In this document: positions 8,304-16,495 of the stretch, piece after piece
Layout of the letters: each line of letters opens with the position of its first letter
Position numbering within the stretch: the first letter of the stretch is position 1
NCBI GenBank assembly: GCA_965242855.1
Contig: OZ251509.1
Span: forward strand, 1,984,001-2,048,000
DNA length: 64,000 nucleotides
Source: WTGU01 sp965242855
GTDB taxonomy: Bacteria > Pseudomonadota > Alphaproteobacteria > UBA828
Reading direction: 5' to 3'
Notes under the pieces: model-generated
The model's database searches: none
The model's input: only the letters and a program-made list of their open reading frames with translations
Told to the model about the DNA's origin: nothing
Translations under genes and position numbers: made by a program

Positions 8304-8664
8304 CGATGTGGAACACCTATGAACTGGTGGATTAGCCCGTGGAATTTGTGAAGCTGTGATTCATATGCACTGGATTATGAGACCGCGAATGCTGGGGAGG
8401 TGCTCATGGACGAAGGATTCAACCATCACTCGTACGCAGGCATGTGAATGGCTGACTCAAAATTTTCAAATTAATCTGACCTGTCTGTGAAGGAGTCGTG
8501 AATTTCAGACATTATAATCTTGGTCATGTGAGTGACGGTACAAGCATACACACCAGTGAGCTATGTTCAAGATGTGGTGTCGACACAATTTTGCTGAAAA
8601 AGGTTTTTGCGACGTTTCCCGACAGTATGTCGTCGCGTGTGATTATGATATTGGACGGAATACG
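8304..8664. other. AT-rich intergenic region with palindromes, candidate oriT or regulatory region
   Basis: No gene is seen. The stretch is clearly richer in A and T than its surroundings. It contains GTGTCGACAC (8577-8586), a perfect 10-bp palindrome, and nested inverted repeats GCGACG (8609-8614) with CGTCGC (8631-8636) and CGACA (8620-8624) with TGTCG (8628-8632). A TATAAT occurs at 8513-8518 but has no convincing -35 partner. It separates the plus-strand relaxase/ParDE block from the minus-strand block that begins with a ribbon-helix-helix protein, which is a usual place for an origin of transfer. Confidence 0.4.
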
Positions 8665-9021
8665 CTAAGCCTGTGAATCATTGTCTTCAGTGCCTTGAAC
8701 TTGCTTTTCGAGAGGCTCTGTCGGCAGCGGTTCTGCCTTGAGATCGGGCACGATGGAAGAGATGGAGTTACGGATTTCCTCGACTTCCTTCTCGCGTCCT
8801 GCCGCGATCATGTCGCGCGCGACGGCCTGCGCCGTGAACAGGGACGACCGGGCAACCTGGATCTGCACGTCGGTCCGTGGCCATTCACGGTTCTCCAGCC
8901 ACTGCGCGGCGAGCTCGGCGAGCAACCGGTTGGCCGTGGTCTCGCGGTCCTTGGCCGCCGCTTCGAGGCGCTCCCATATCTCCCCGTCGATGCGAATGTG
9001 CTTGTTGACGGTCCCGGCCAC
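8665..9021 (-). CDS. Ribbon-helix-helix DNA-binding protein, possible relaxosome accessory factor
   Basis: The 118-aa product starts with a typical ribbon-helix-helix fold: a short strand (NKHIRID), helix EIWERLEAAAKD, then TTANRLLAELAAQWLEN. The C-terminal half (VQIQVARSSLFTAQAVARDMIAAGREKEVEEIRNSI) is predicted helical and probably oligomerises; the last 20 residues are acidic and polar. The start is GTG at 9021, with GGAAGGGGG about six bases upstream. Small proteins of this fold bind oriT next to relaxase genes in many conjugative systems. That role is inferred here from the fold and from the adjacent AT-rich region with inverted repeats. Confidence 0.75.
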   Translation of the reverse strand: MAGTVNKHIRIDGEIWERLEAAAKDRETTANRLLAELAAQWLENREWPRTDVQIQVARSSLFTAQAVARDMIAAGREKEVEEIRNSISSIVPDLKAEPLPTEPLEKQVQGTEDNDSQA

Positions 9022-9764
9022 CGCGTTCCCCCTTCCGCTTCATCACGCATCTCGGTCGGCACCCGTCGCGTTCGGGCGCCGACCGGCGCGGGCAGCCCAC
9101 GAATTTCCCACCGGACAGTACCGCAACCCGCAACGAATCGCATGAGTATCGGGAGGGTTTGGGCAGGTTCGATGACCCACGCGAGCCATTTCGCCGTTCC
9201 TTACCGTACCGACAGTGAACGCGACCGCCTCGTTCCTGCCCCGTTTTGGGATGGATGGCTGCCGGTTTGTGCGCAATCTCTGTCCGAACGGGCCGCAAGA
9301 GGGCGCCGGGTAGGCCGTGCGGGGAGCGACGCAGAATGCCACCATTCATAGTCCCGCGCAGGTGTGGCTGCGACGCACAATGCGACGCGGGCGATGAAGG
9401 GGGCTGTTTCCTACAGCCTTCGGAGGCCGGCGTGTGACGCCTGTGTGACGCCCAATCCATTGCTATCGCTCATGTATGCTCCCGGAATCAACCGCGCGAC
9501 GCACTTGCTCCGGCACGACAAGCGCGCGCGGGGCTGTGATCGGTCGTGGCGGGGCGCGGTCAAGCGCACGTTTTCGCATCCTTTTCAACACCTTGCAGCG
9601 TGCTGCGTGGGGTGTGGATTTGGAGACGGCTTCCATGCCGAGGGAGTACCACAGGGAGCGGAGAAAGGGGATTGGGGCCCCGGTGGGCGAGGGGAGCGGT
9701 GCGGTGCGGTCGCGACGGTGAGCCGCGCGGTCGGCGGCGGCGATGCGGGCGGTCGTCGTGCGGC
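9022..9764. other. Intergenic region without a convincing gene
   Basis: About 740 bases with open frames on both strands, but none with codon use or motifs that look like protein. The first 150 bases hold the promoter of the ribbon-helix-helix gene on the minus strand. At 9432-9452 the unit GTGTGACGCC occurs twice with an 11-base period, which may be a protein-binding site. Nothing else is recognised. Confidence 0.4.
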
Positions 9765-9800
9765 GAGAGAGCCGCTCCCGTGAGGGGGACCGGCTCTCTC
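9765..9800 (-). terminator. Hairpin downstream of the DUF4326 gene
   Basis: GAGAGAGCCG (9765-9774) and CGGCTCTCTC (9791-9800) form a perfect 10-bp stem with a 16-base loop, starting ten bases past the stop codon of the minus-strand gene. There is no T-tract on the minus strand, so it may be a transcript 3'-end hairpin rather than a complete intrinsic terminator. Confidence 0.45.
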
Positions 9801-9809
9801 GGGGCGAAC

Positions 9810-10145
9810 CTACAGCGGGAGTTGGTGCTGCGCCGGTTCGGTGGCGTCGCGTCGGTCGCTCCGCCGGCGCCGCTCCCATTGGGCTGCGCGAGCGAGGACC
9901 TGTGCATGGCAGGGCCTGGGGGCGCAGTGGCAGACGAGGTCCAGGCCGGCGAGGGCGGCGAGTTGGTTGCGGTCGATGCGCCCCTGCTGCATCCGCTTCC
10001 AGAGCCATCGGCGGTACTTTGCGATGACGGTCTTTCGGTCTCCGTGGCGTCCGATGACGAAGGGGTTGGCCCATGGGGTAGGCCGTCCGACATAGACGGC
10101 GGTCTTTGGGATGTTTCGGTCGGTCCGCTTGTTCCAGATGCGCAT
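9810..10145 (-). CDS. DUF4326 domain protein
   Basis: The 111-aa product carries the DUF4326 signature. VYVGRPTPWANPFVIG is followed by a helix (KTVIAKYRRWLWKRM), then LAGLDLVCHCAPRPCHAQVL with the conserved CHC...CH pattern. The biochemical role of this family is not known to me; such proteins are common in phages and mobile elements. ATG at 10145 is chosen because AAGGAGG precedes it by eight bases, whereas the longer frame upstream is Arg/Pro-rich shadow sequence. The Cys/His cluster could bind a metal or sit in a nucleotide-processing site. It follows the DUF2493 gene after a terminator-like hairpin. Confidence 0.8.
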   Translation of the reverse strand: MRIWNKRTDRNIPKTAVYVGRPTPWANPFVIGRHGDRKTVIAKYRRWLWKRMQQGRIDRNQLAALAGLDLVCHCAPRPCHAQVLARAAQWERRRRSDRRDATEPAQHQLPL

Positions 10146-10257
10146 CTCGCATTCCTCCTTGGATTGCGTTCTTCGGGGCAGTCGCGTTGTCTCCACCTGC
10201 ACGGCCGCCTTACGGCGTTGCCGCCGGCGCGGCCTCCGGTGGTGAAGTGAGGAAGAA

Positions 10258-10285
10258 GGGCCGATCCCCGTGCGGGGACCGGCCC
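10258..10285 (-). terminator. Intrinsic terminator after the DUF2493 gene
   Basis: On the minus strand GGGCCGGTCCCC and GGGGATCGGCCC form a 12-bp stem with one G-T pair and a four-base loop, followed by TTCTTCC. It lies about 20 bases past the stop of the DUF2493 gene. A degenerate copy of this stretch lies beside the broken DUF2493 copy at about 34580-34640. Confidence 0.65.
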
Positions 10286-10303
10286 AGGTGGTGGGTGTGT
10301 CGC

Positions 10304-11281
10304 TCAGGCTGCGACGCGGTGTACGGGGATGCCGAGCTGGCGTGCCTTGTCGATGAGGTTCTCGGTGATGCCGGAACCGGGGAAGGCGACGAGGCCCTTG
10401 GGGAGGAGGTTGAGGAGGTCGTCGTTGCGTCGGAAGGGCGCGGCGCGTCCGTGTCTGTCCCAGTCGGGCTTGCAGACGATCTGGTGGACGCAGTTGCGCT
10501 CGGCCCATGAGGCGGCGATGCGCTCGGCGCCGGGACCGCCGCCGTGGAGGAGGACCATGTCGGCGTGTCGGGCCTTGACGCGATCGAGAGCGGCCCAGAT
10601 GGCGTCGGCGTCCTCGGCCTCCTTGCCGCCGGCGACGGCGACGAGGGTTCCGTCGGGGAGGTGTGCGCGTGTCTCCCGGTCCTTGCGGGCGCGGATGAAG
10701 TCTCGGGCGTCGATGGCGGCGGATGTGAGCTTACCGGTGTGGCTGGTGTGCGAGCCGTGCCGTGGCCGCCACTGCTGTCCGGTCTCGGCCTTGTAGGCGT
10801 TTGCGGCGAAGTCACGGAGCTTCTCGAAGGCGTCGCGTCGGTCGCCGATGTTGCGGGCGCGCTCGGTGAGGCGTTCGAGCTGCCATGCCTTGACCTCGGT
10901 TCCGTCCTGAGCGCGTTGGAGTTCGCGCATCTCGGGGGCGCTTCTGTCGACGGCTCGGTCGAGGCGCAGGACCTGGGCGTGGAAGGTGTTGACGAAGCCC
11001 CAGAGGAGGGCCTCGCGCTCGTCTGCGAGTTGGGTTCCGTCGGGTGCGATGTCCTGAGCGAGGGCGTGGAAGGCCTGCTCGGCGCCGGCGATGGCCCCGT
11101 GCTCGTCCCAGACGGGTCGGTTGTCGTGTTCGTCGGGACCGGGTGTTGCGCCGTAGAGCCTGGCGGCGTCGCAGACGGCGGCGGTGGGGGAAGCGGTGTG
11201 TCCCGGCTCGCGGTGGTCGTCTGCGGGGTTGTCGAAGGTTGTGGTGTCGATGCCGGTCTCGGTGTTGTCGAAGGTGTTCAT
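10304..11281 (-). CDS. DUF2493 (SLOG-like) domain protein
   Basis: The 325-aa protein has a C-terminal DUF2493 domain of the SLOG/Rossmann type (about residues 215-325). It starts VAVAGGKEAEDADAIWAALDRV and contains VLLHGGGPGAERIAASWA, CKPDWDRHG, NDDLLN and VAFPGSGITENLIDKA. SLOG proteins bind nucleotide-derived ligands; the substrate here is unknown. The N-terminal 200 residues are helical and polar with no recognised domain. ATG at 11281 has AGGAG at good spacing, and upstream sequence in frame looks non-coding. A decayed copy of the last 60 codons lies at 34376-34566. Large DUF2493 proteins of this kind are common in alphaproteobacterial plasmids and integrative elements. Confidence 0.85.
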   Translation of the reverse strand: MNTFDNTETGIDTTTFDNPADDHREPGHTASPTAAVCDAARLYGATPGPDEHDNRPVWDEHGAIAGAEQAFHALAQDIAPDGTQLADEREALLWGFVNTFHAQVLRLDRAVDRSAPEMRELQRAQDGTEVKAWQLERLTERARNIGDRRDAFEKLRDFAANAYKAETGQQWRPRHGSHTSHTGKLTSAAIDARDFIRARKDRETRAHLPDGTLVAVAGGKEAEDADAIWAALDRVKARHADMVLLHGGGPGAERIAASWAERNCVHQIVCKPDWDRHGRAAPFRRNDDLLNLLPKGLVAFPGSGITENLIDKARQLGIPVHRVAA

Positions 11282-11532
11282 GACGATCTCCTGCGTTGGT
11301 GTTGCGTGCTTCGGAGCGTTTGCGCTCTGGAGACTGGGTTCCTCTTCCAGCCTCCGGGCGATCGTCCTCTTCTTCGCTCTCCTCTTCCTCCAACGCCGGT
11401 CCCGCCTGCTTCGGATCGCGGAAGCAAGGACGCCCGCTCGTCGGCATCGTCCCGGTCCTCGAAACGGCCTCGGCGCTTGCCGTATCGCGGTCGTTGTTTG
11501 ACCGCGATGCGGCACGGCCGTGCTTCCGGGGT

Positions 11533-12510
11533 TCAGCGTCGGGGAATGGGACGGAACAGGGGCGCGACCCTGGCGGCGAGCGCCTGCGGGCCGAAGGCGA
11601 TCAGGTCGTCGTTGAAGTCGCCGCGCTCGGGGACGATGACGGCGGTGGAGATGCCAAGGCCCCGACAACGCCGCCGGAGGCGTTGGGCGGCACGTGCGCC
11701 CTCGGGGTCGTTGTCGCGGGCGACGACGAGGCGGGCGAGGCCGGCAGGCGGGGCGAAGGCGGCGAGGCTTCCGGCCGAGAGCGCGGCGGCGGCGGGGATG
11801 GCGGGAACCGCCGTGACCAGGGAAAGCACGGTCTCGATGCCCTCGCCGACCAGCAGGGTTCCGTGGTCGAGGCAGCCGAAGCGGACGGCGCGGCCATGGA
11901 CGCAGCCGAGGGCCTTGCGCGGAGATGAGACCGCAGCCTTGGCGGGTGTGTCCGGGTCGATCCAGGTGCGATGAATGCCGCCGATGGCGCCGTCATCGCC
12001 GGCGACGGCGGCGACCAGCGCCGGCAGGCGGCGGAAGCCGTGCCGGTCTCGGTAGTTGAGGGCGGGATGGAAGCGGAGCGAAGGGAAGCGGCATCGGTGG
12101 ATGGCGCGGGTCCTGAGATAGGCCTCGGCATGGGTGCCGTCGACGGCGCGGCAGGAGCGCCAGAGGCGGCGTGCGGCTGCGATGCGGTCGTATGCGGCAG
12201 CCTCGCCGCCGGCGGGGACCGCCGGCACGGCGAGGAAGGCGCGTGCTTCATCAAGGGCTGGGCGGAGAGAGGTCGCGCCGATACCGAGACGGATGAGGTC
12301 GAGGAGATCGCCGTGCTCGCCGGTGGCGGCGTCTGTCCACTTGCCGGGGACGCCGGGAGGGGCGAGGCGGACGAAGAGAGAGCGGCCCCTGGCGCCGTGG
12401 ACGTCGCCGGCGGTCCAGTAGCGGCCCTGCCTGCGACCGTCGGGAAGGTAGCGCCGGCAGACCTGCTCGGCGCGCCCGGCGAGGGCGGCGGCGATGGCGG
12501 TGGCGTTCAT
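11533..12510 (-). CDS. Toprim-domain primase/helicase-like protein
   Basis: This 325-aa protein resembles the plasmid and phage toprim proteins that act as primases. An N-terminal region (DGRRQGRYWTAGDVHGARGRSL...GKWTDAATGEHGDLLDLIRL, residues 25-75) looks like the DUF7146-type segment of those proteins, without an obvious zinc finger. The toprim domain has the glutamate motif LLVGEGIETVLSL (about 219-231) and the aspartate motif LVVARDNDPEG (261-271), both intact. ATG at 12510 is favoured by GGAGGG nine bases upstream. It would make primers on transferred or replicating single-stranded DNA. It shares strand and neighbourhood with ssb and an AlkB-like gene. Confidence 0.85.
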   Translation of the reverse strand: MNATAIAAALAGRAEQVCRRYLPDGRRQGRYWTAGDVHGARGRSLFVRLAPPGVPGKWTDAATGEHGDLLDLIRLGIGATSLRPALDEARAFLAVPAVPAGGEAAAYDRIAAARRLWRSCRAVDGTHAEAYLRTRAIHRCRFPSLRFHPALNYRDRHGFRRLPALVAAVAGDDGAIGGIHRTWIDPDTPAKAAVSSPRKALGCVHGRAVRFGCLDHGTLLVGEGIETVLSLVTAVPAIPAAAALSAGSLAAFAPPAGLARLVVARDNDPEGARAAQRLRRRCRGLGISTAVIVPERGDFNDDLIAFGPQALAARVAPLFRPIPRR

Positions 12511-12660
12511 GGCGGCTCCCTCCGGGCCTCGCGGGACGCACCGTCCCGGCCCGCCCCGCGCCTCTCGTCGGCGCACGGCGAGCGCGCGGCGATGGGGATC
12601 GATGCGCGATGCGCAAGCGCCGCCGCCCTTCCTCGGGCGGAGCGGAGCCCGGGGAGCGGG

Positions 12661-13221
12661 CTATCCGGCGAGCGTCCGGAAGGTCGCGGAGACGCGCGTG
12701 GTTCGCCGCCGGGCGTTGGCCGCACGGTCGATGCCGTGCATCCAGTCCCGCCGCGCGGCGCCGCGCAGGACCAGCGCGGAGCGGCGGGGCAACACGGCGA
12801 ACTCGTCGGAGGGCAGGCCGTCGCGGCGATAGGGCCGGACGCTCCGCCGCCGGAACTGCATCCGCCATGCGGCGCCGAGCGAGAGCGATACGATCACCGG
12901 ACCGAACGCCGCGTGGTCGGCGTGCATCCCGATCCCCTGTCCGGGGCGGTACTCGTTCACGATGCACTGCTCGGGCGGCGTACCGTCGAACAGGGGCAGG
13001 AGACGGCGGGCCATGACCTCGGCCCAGCGCGGGAACTCGGCTGCGGGAGCGCGCCGGTTCGGGTCGTGGTTCCGGTAGTCGTAGCGGAACCCGTACTGCT
13101 GCACCCTGCGCCCGAGGTCGTCGGACCAGGGCGCCCGGTCGATGCGGTAGAGGATGCGGCGCTCCTCGGCCTCGGTGATGCAGTCGGGGACGATCGCCGC
13201 CCCCTGTTCGAAGATGCTCAT
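12661..13221 (-). CDS. AlkB-like 2-oxoglutarate/Fe(II)-dependent dioxygenase
   Basis: The 186-aa protein matches short bacterial AlkB homologues, which remove alkyl groups from DNA or RNA bases by oxidation. The iron ligands are visible: H100 and D102 in GIGMHADHAAFG, and H162 in DWMHGID. The 2-oxoglutarate-binding arginines are R176 and R182 in RRTTRVSATFR. The N-terminal substrate lid (YGFRYDYRNHDPNRRAPAAEFP) is also typical. ATG at 13221 has GGAGAG upstream. A broken copy of the last 28 codons and the downstream flank recurs at 36753-36930. On a transferable element it could repair alkylated single-stranded DNA during transfer; that role is inferred. Confidence 0.88.
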   Translation of the reverse strand: MSIFEQGAAIVPDCITEAEERRILYRIDRAPWSDDLGRRVQQYGFRYDYRNHDPNRRAPAAEFPRWAEVMARRLLPLFDGTPPEQCIVNEYRPGQGIGMHADHAAFGPVIVSLSLGAAWRMQFRRRSVRPYRRDGLPSDEFAVLPRRSALVLRGAARRDWMHGIDRAANARRRTTRVSATFRTLAG

Positions 13222-13325
13222 GATGCTCTCCAATGCGAACTCGTCGCACTCGACGCACCGCTTCGCTCTGCCTTTCGCCGCCCCGCCGGCCGGGGGCGAG
13301 AGGCGGTGGCCTCCGAGCGGGGGGC

Positions 13326-13359
13326 AAAAAGGGGGCCGACGCCGCAAGGCGCCGGCCCC
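13326..13359 (-). terminator. Intrinsic terminator after ssb
   Basis: On the minus strand GGGGCCGGCGCC and GGCGTCGGCCCC form a 12-bp stem with one G-T pair and a four-base loop, followed by C and five T. It lies 27 bases past the ssb stop and upstream of the AlkB-like gene, so the two are probably separate transcripts. Confidence 0.75.
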
Positions 13360-13385
13360 AGTGGGAGGGAGGAGAGGAAGACCCG

Positions 13386-13847
13386 CTAGAACGGGATCTC
13401 GTCGCCGGTCTCGTTCGCCGCCGGGGTCTCGCCGCCGGCGGGCGTCGTCCCGGCGGGCGCCGTCGCCGGCTCCGCCGCCGGCGCGGGGGCGCCGTTGGGC
13501 TTGTCGAGGAACTGCACACGACCGCCCGGGACCAGCATGATCTCGGTCGAGTAGCGGTCGCTCCCCTCGCCCTCCTTGCGCCACCGGCGGGTCTGCAGCT
13601 TGCCCTCGACATAGACCAGACGGCCCTTCCGGGCGTGCTTCTCCAGCATCCCGATCAGCCCCTCCTGGAAGGTCACCACCCGGTGCCACTCCGTGCGCTC
13701 CCGGCGCTCACCGCTGGCCTTGTCGATGTAGCCCTCGTCGGTGGCGATCGACAGGTTCGCGACCCTGCCGCCGGAGGCCAGGTGGTTGACGATGGCGTCG
13801 GCGCCGAGGCGCCCGATCACCTGCGCGCGGTTCAATCCGAAGGACAT
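13386..13847 (-). CDS. ssb: Single-stranded DNA-binding protein
   Basis: This 153-aa protein is a standard bacterial SSB. The OB fold starts with LNRAQVIGRLGADAIVNHL and runs through VANLSIATDEGYIDKASGER, EWHRVVTF, LEKHARKGRLVYVEGKLQTRRW and STEIML. An Ala/Pro-rich linker and the acidic tail GDEIPF follow, for docking partner proteins. The start ATG at 13847 has AAGGAG at good spacing. The element-borne copy would coat single strands during conjugative transfer or replication. An intrinsic terminator follows its stop. Length and domain order are normal. Confidence 0.95.
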   Translation of the reverse strand: MSFGLNRAQVIGRLGADAIVNHLASGGRVANLSIATDEGYIDKASGERRERTEWHRVVTFQEGLIGMLEKHARKGRLVYVEGKLQTRRWRKEGEGSDRYSTEIMLVPGGRVQFLDKPNGAPAPAAEPATAPAGTTPAGGETPAANETGDEIPF

Positions 13848-13951
13848 GACGATCTCCTTGTGGTCCTGGTTGATGACGTTGGGTTGGCGAACGGGCCGGT
13901 CTCTCTCGATCCCTTCCCATTCACCCCCTCGAACCTTCCCTTTCCCTCTCG

Positions 13952-14119
13952 TCATCCGTCCGCGCAGGCCCCGGGAGGGAAGCCCCGGAGTTCACGGATG
14001 GCACGGATAGAAAGTCCGATCTCGGCCAGCAGCCCGTCGCTGGCGAAGGGGGGCGGGATGTCGTCGTCGGTGAAGCCGGCGACGGCGGCGGTCGGTGTCT
14101 CGAAGTGGTCGTCGAACAT
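13952..14119 (-). CDS. Small hypothetical protein (55 aa)
   Basis: The frame codes for a 55-aa acidic peptide (MFDDHFETPTAAVAGFTDDDIPPPFAS...). It has an AGGAG ribosome-binding site at proper spacing before the ATG at 14119 and ends about 100 bases upstream of ssb. I do not recognise a domain. Codon use is like that of its neighbours, with G or C at most third positions. The C-terminus (LAEIGLSIRAIRELRGFPPG) is a likely amphipathic helix. It may be co-transcribed with ssb. Confidence 0.6.
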   Translation of the reverse strand: MFDDHFETPTAAVAGFTDDDIPPPFASDGLLAEIGLSIRAIRELRGFPPGACADG

Positions 14120-14432
14120 GGAAAGCTCCTGCGGTGGAGGGTTCGGGAACGCCGCCGGGTGGGAGGCTCCCTCCCGCCCCGAGGCGTTCGCCCTCCTCCA
14201 CGCTTTCCCTTCCTCCCCTTTCCGGCCCCGGAAAACGCGCCGGCCGGGCACGCCGGACACGCCGAGGCGATCGTCCGCTACCGGACCGGCTCCGGGATCG
14301 GGGTCGAGGTCCTTACCGACCGCTCCGGGCAAGGCGGGCAACCCGCGTGGCTCCCTGCGGGACTTGCCGCGCGCCCGTGGCAGGTTTGCGGCCAGCCCCG
14401 GCCCACGGACCGATCTCTCGTGACGTGAGCGG

Positions 14433-15449
14433 CTACGACCAGGCCGCGAAGCGCTGCATGGGCGAGACGTCGCCGAGCACCTCAACCTGATCGAAGGACA
14501 ACTTGGCGAAGGCCAGGCAGGCGGCAACCTCGGACGGGCTCTCGAACGTCCCGTGCTCCTCGCCCGTCGCGATCTCGATGACCGTGTACCGGGCCGGCCA
14601 GAGGGGGAGGCCGCAGAAGCGGCCCGAGCGCTCATAGGACCGGCGCGCGCAGGGGTCGCATCTTGCCGCCCCCCGCGAGGGCCGTCCGCAGTCGGTGCAG
14701 AGCCCCCGCGCCCGTCGCGCGGCGTAGCGCTTGCGGCTGGCGGCGTTCTTCCGCCGATGGCCCCCGGCCTCCAGCGCGGCGCAGCGGCCGCAGCGCGAGG
14801 CGCCGTCGAACGCGGTCTCCCCGCATCGACCGCACAGACCGCCCGCACGACGCGCGGCATACCGTCCCCGTTCGCCCGCGCGTCTCGCATCGCGGCACGG
14901 CTCGCAGGCCGTGTGGCCCTCGACCGGCGGGCGCAAGCCGCACCGGGTGCACAGGCCGGCCTCGCAGCGGGCATCGTAGCGCCGCCTGGTCCTGCCGCGC
15001 GCGTTGCGCCGCCGCTCCTTCGGGTCGCGCCCGCCGTAGAGCTTGCCCGCAGCCTTGGCCTTCGCATACCGGGCGCGCTCGGCCGCACGCCGCTTCTTGA
15101 TGCAGTGCCGGCATAAGGTGCGATCGGGTGCGAGCGGCGCCTTGCCGCACTTCGGGCACAGGCCCCGGGCGAGGCGCTCGGCGGTGCGCCGCCGGGAGCG
15201 CTCCCGGTCGCGCGCGCGTTCCTTCTCGGGGTTCCTGTAGCGGGGCTTGCCGGCGGCCCTGCGCTTCGCGTCCCGGACGCGCTCGGCGGCGCGCCGCTTC
15301 TCGGCGCAGGGTGCGCACAGCCGGCGTTCGGGTTCGGACGGCGCCTTGCCGCACTTCGGGCACAGGCCCTGGGCGATGCGCTCGGCGGTGCGCTTCCAGA
15401 ACCGTTCCCGGTCGCGCGCACGGCCCTCCTCGGGGTCCTTGTAAGCCAT
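14433..15449 (-). CDS. Five-finger zinc-ribbon-like repeat protein (338 aa)
   Basis: The protein holds five repeats of the form CxxCG...CxxC. The Cys pairs lie at residues 30/33 with 45/48, 98/101 with 113/116, 167/170 with 182/185, 206/209 with 220/223, and 251/254 with 264/267. Most fingers are followed by a basic helix of the type KKRRAAERxRYAK. The final 60 residues lack Cys pairs and form a separate domain (YTVIEIATGEEHGTFESPSEVAACLAFAKLSFDQVEVLG). The layout suggests zinc-dependent nucleic-acid binding, but I know no defined function. ATG at 15449 is preceded by GGGAGGA. Similar Arg-rich multi-CxxC proteins occur on alphaproteobacterial mobile elements. Confidence 0.8.
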   Translation of the reverse strand: MAYKDPEEGRARDRERFWKRTAERIAQGLCPKCGKAPSEPERRLCAPCAEKRRAAERVRDAKRRAAGKPRYRNPEKERARDRERSRRRTAERLARGLCPKCGKAPLAPDRTLCRHCIKKRRAAERARYAKAKAAGKLYGGRDPKERRRNARGRTRRRYDARCEAGLCTRCGLRPPVEGHTACEPCRDARRAGERGRYAARRAGGLCGRCGETAFDGASRCGRCAALEAGGHRRKNAASRKRYAARRARGLCTDCGRPSRGAARCDPCARRSYERSGRFCGLPLWPARYTVIEIATGEEHGTFESPSEVAACLAFAKLSFDQVEVLGDVSPMQRFAAWS

Positions 15450-15538
15450 GGCGGCGTCCTCCCGGTCGGGGGGTGGAAGTCCAGGCGAGGGACGCCCGGC
15501 CGGCGCGGGGCCGGCGGGGCGTCCCCGGAGAACGCCGC

Positions 15539-15859
15539 TCAGCCCCGCTTGCGCTCCACGAACAGGCCGGTGGCGAGGTCGCTCCAGTACTGGACGCCGC
15601 CCTTGAGGCGCATTCCGGTGCAGACGATGATCTCGTTGCGCGCAGGACGCATCCGCTGGACCGCCCGCAGGGACGCGATCTCCCCCTTCGCCTTGCGCCG
15701 GCCCTTCGCCGGCGGCTCGGCGCCGACCCGGCGGCGTATCTCGCCGTCGGCCATGGACCGGAAGCGCTCGACCAGGTAGCGGTCGTCGTCGAGGCCGGGA
15801 CCGAAAATGTGGGTGAGGAAAGTCTGTGTGTTGCGATGGGGGATGGTTGCCGTCCGCAT
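15539..15859 (-). CDS. Hypothetical protein (106 aa)
   Basis: The 106-aa product (MRTATIPHRNTQTFLTHIFGPGLDDDRYLVERFRSM...) has no recognised domain. It ends with a possible small beta region (NEIIVCTGMRLKGGVQYWSDLATGLFVERKRG). The middle is a Lys/Arg-rich linker (PPAKGRRKAKGE). ATG at 15859 has GGAGA upstream. It lies 90 bases upstream of the zinc-finger gene on the same strand and is probably in the same transcript. Codon use agrees with a real gene. Confidence 0.6.
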   Translation of the reverse strand: MRTATIPHRNTQTFLTHIFGPGLDDDRYLVERFRSMADGEIRRRVGAEPPAKGRRKAKGEIASLRAVQRMRPARNEIIVCTGMRLKGGVQYWSDLATGLFVERKRG

Positions 15860-16219
15860 GGTTCCGTCTCCGCTTGGTCCGTGGTTTGGGAGCGGCGGGA
15901 ACGCCCTCGCGGACACCCGACCGCCGCCCCGATCACGGCCCAACACGGTCTCCCGGCGGCGCGCGGGACACGAGCGGAAGGGTTGGTTCAATCGGTGAGG
16001 CGCGGATATTGAAGAAGCAGGCGCCGTCGCCGCGCTGCCGGCGACAAGGGTTGCTCGGCAATGGTGCCCGGGCCCGGCGGCGGTCTTGGTCGCGGCTCGG
16101 TGGCGCGACCGGATGGAGAGCCAACGCTGGTGTTACGGGGCGTCACGCACGCACCGTCATGGGCGTCGGAAGGCTCGCATGGCCGGAGGATACCCGATCC
16201 GGGTCATGCGCGAACGAGG
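15860..16219. other. Intergenic region with nothing recognised
   Basis: About 360 bases at the end of the accessory block. It should contain the promoter for the two minus-strand genes to its left. No repeat, RNA gene or convincing frame is seen. Confidence 0.35.
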
Positions 16220-16495
16220 TCACCGGCGCGCAACCCGCGCTACGGCTTCCGGCTCGACGATGACCCGGCCACGTCCGCGCCTGACCAGATATCCACCCCG
16301 CGGGAGCGCCAACCTGCCTTGCCGGACGAGGGGTCGGAGGGTGTCGACGATCAGTTCCGCGTTCCTGTCCGTCCTTTTCTCCGATGGCTGCGATGACAAC
16401 CACTCGGTGAACGCCCACTCGCCGATCTCGCCGCCGATGGATTTGCGGAGCGCGGTGAGCTTGCGGAGCTGTCCTTTCGTCAGAGTGCTCTCGTC
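16220..16495 (-). pseudogene. Small accessory protein gene, start lost at a recombination junction
   Basis: The minus-strand frame codes for DESTLTKGQLRKLTALRKSIG, then GEWAFTEWLSSQPSEKRTDRNAELIVDTLRPLVRQG and the basic end PRGGYLVRRGRGRVIVEPEAVARVARR. It reads like a real roughly 90-aa protein, but no start codon lies at its beginning: upstream in frame is the antisense of an integrase. The first residues are therefore missing or replaced at the junction near 16490-16500. The family is unknown to me; it is basic and might bind nucleic acid. Confidence 0.5.

Noticed and set aside
8513..8518. TATAAT as a strong promoter in the AT-rich gap.
   Set aside because: No -35 box at suitable distance and no gene downstream on that strand.
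14632..15936. Overlapping Arg-rich frames opposite or beside the zinc-finger gene.
   Set aside because: They are frame-shifted readings of the Cys/Arg-rich repeats; only the 14433-15449 frame keeps regular Cys spacing and a ribosome-binding site.
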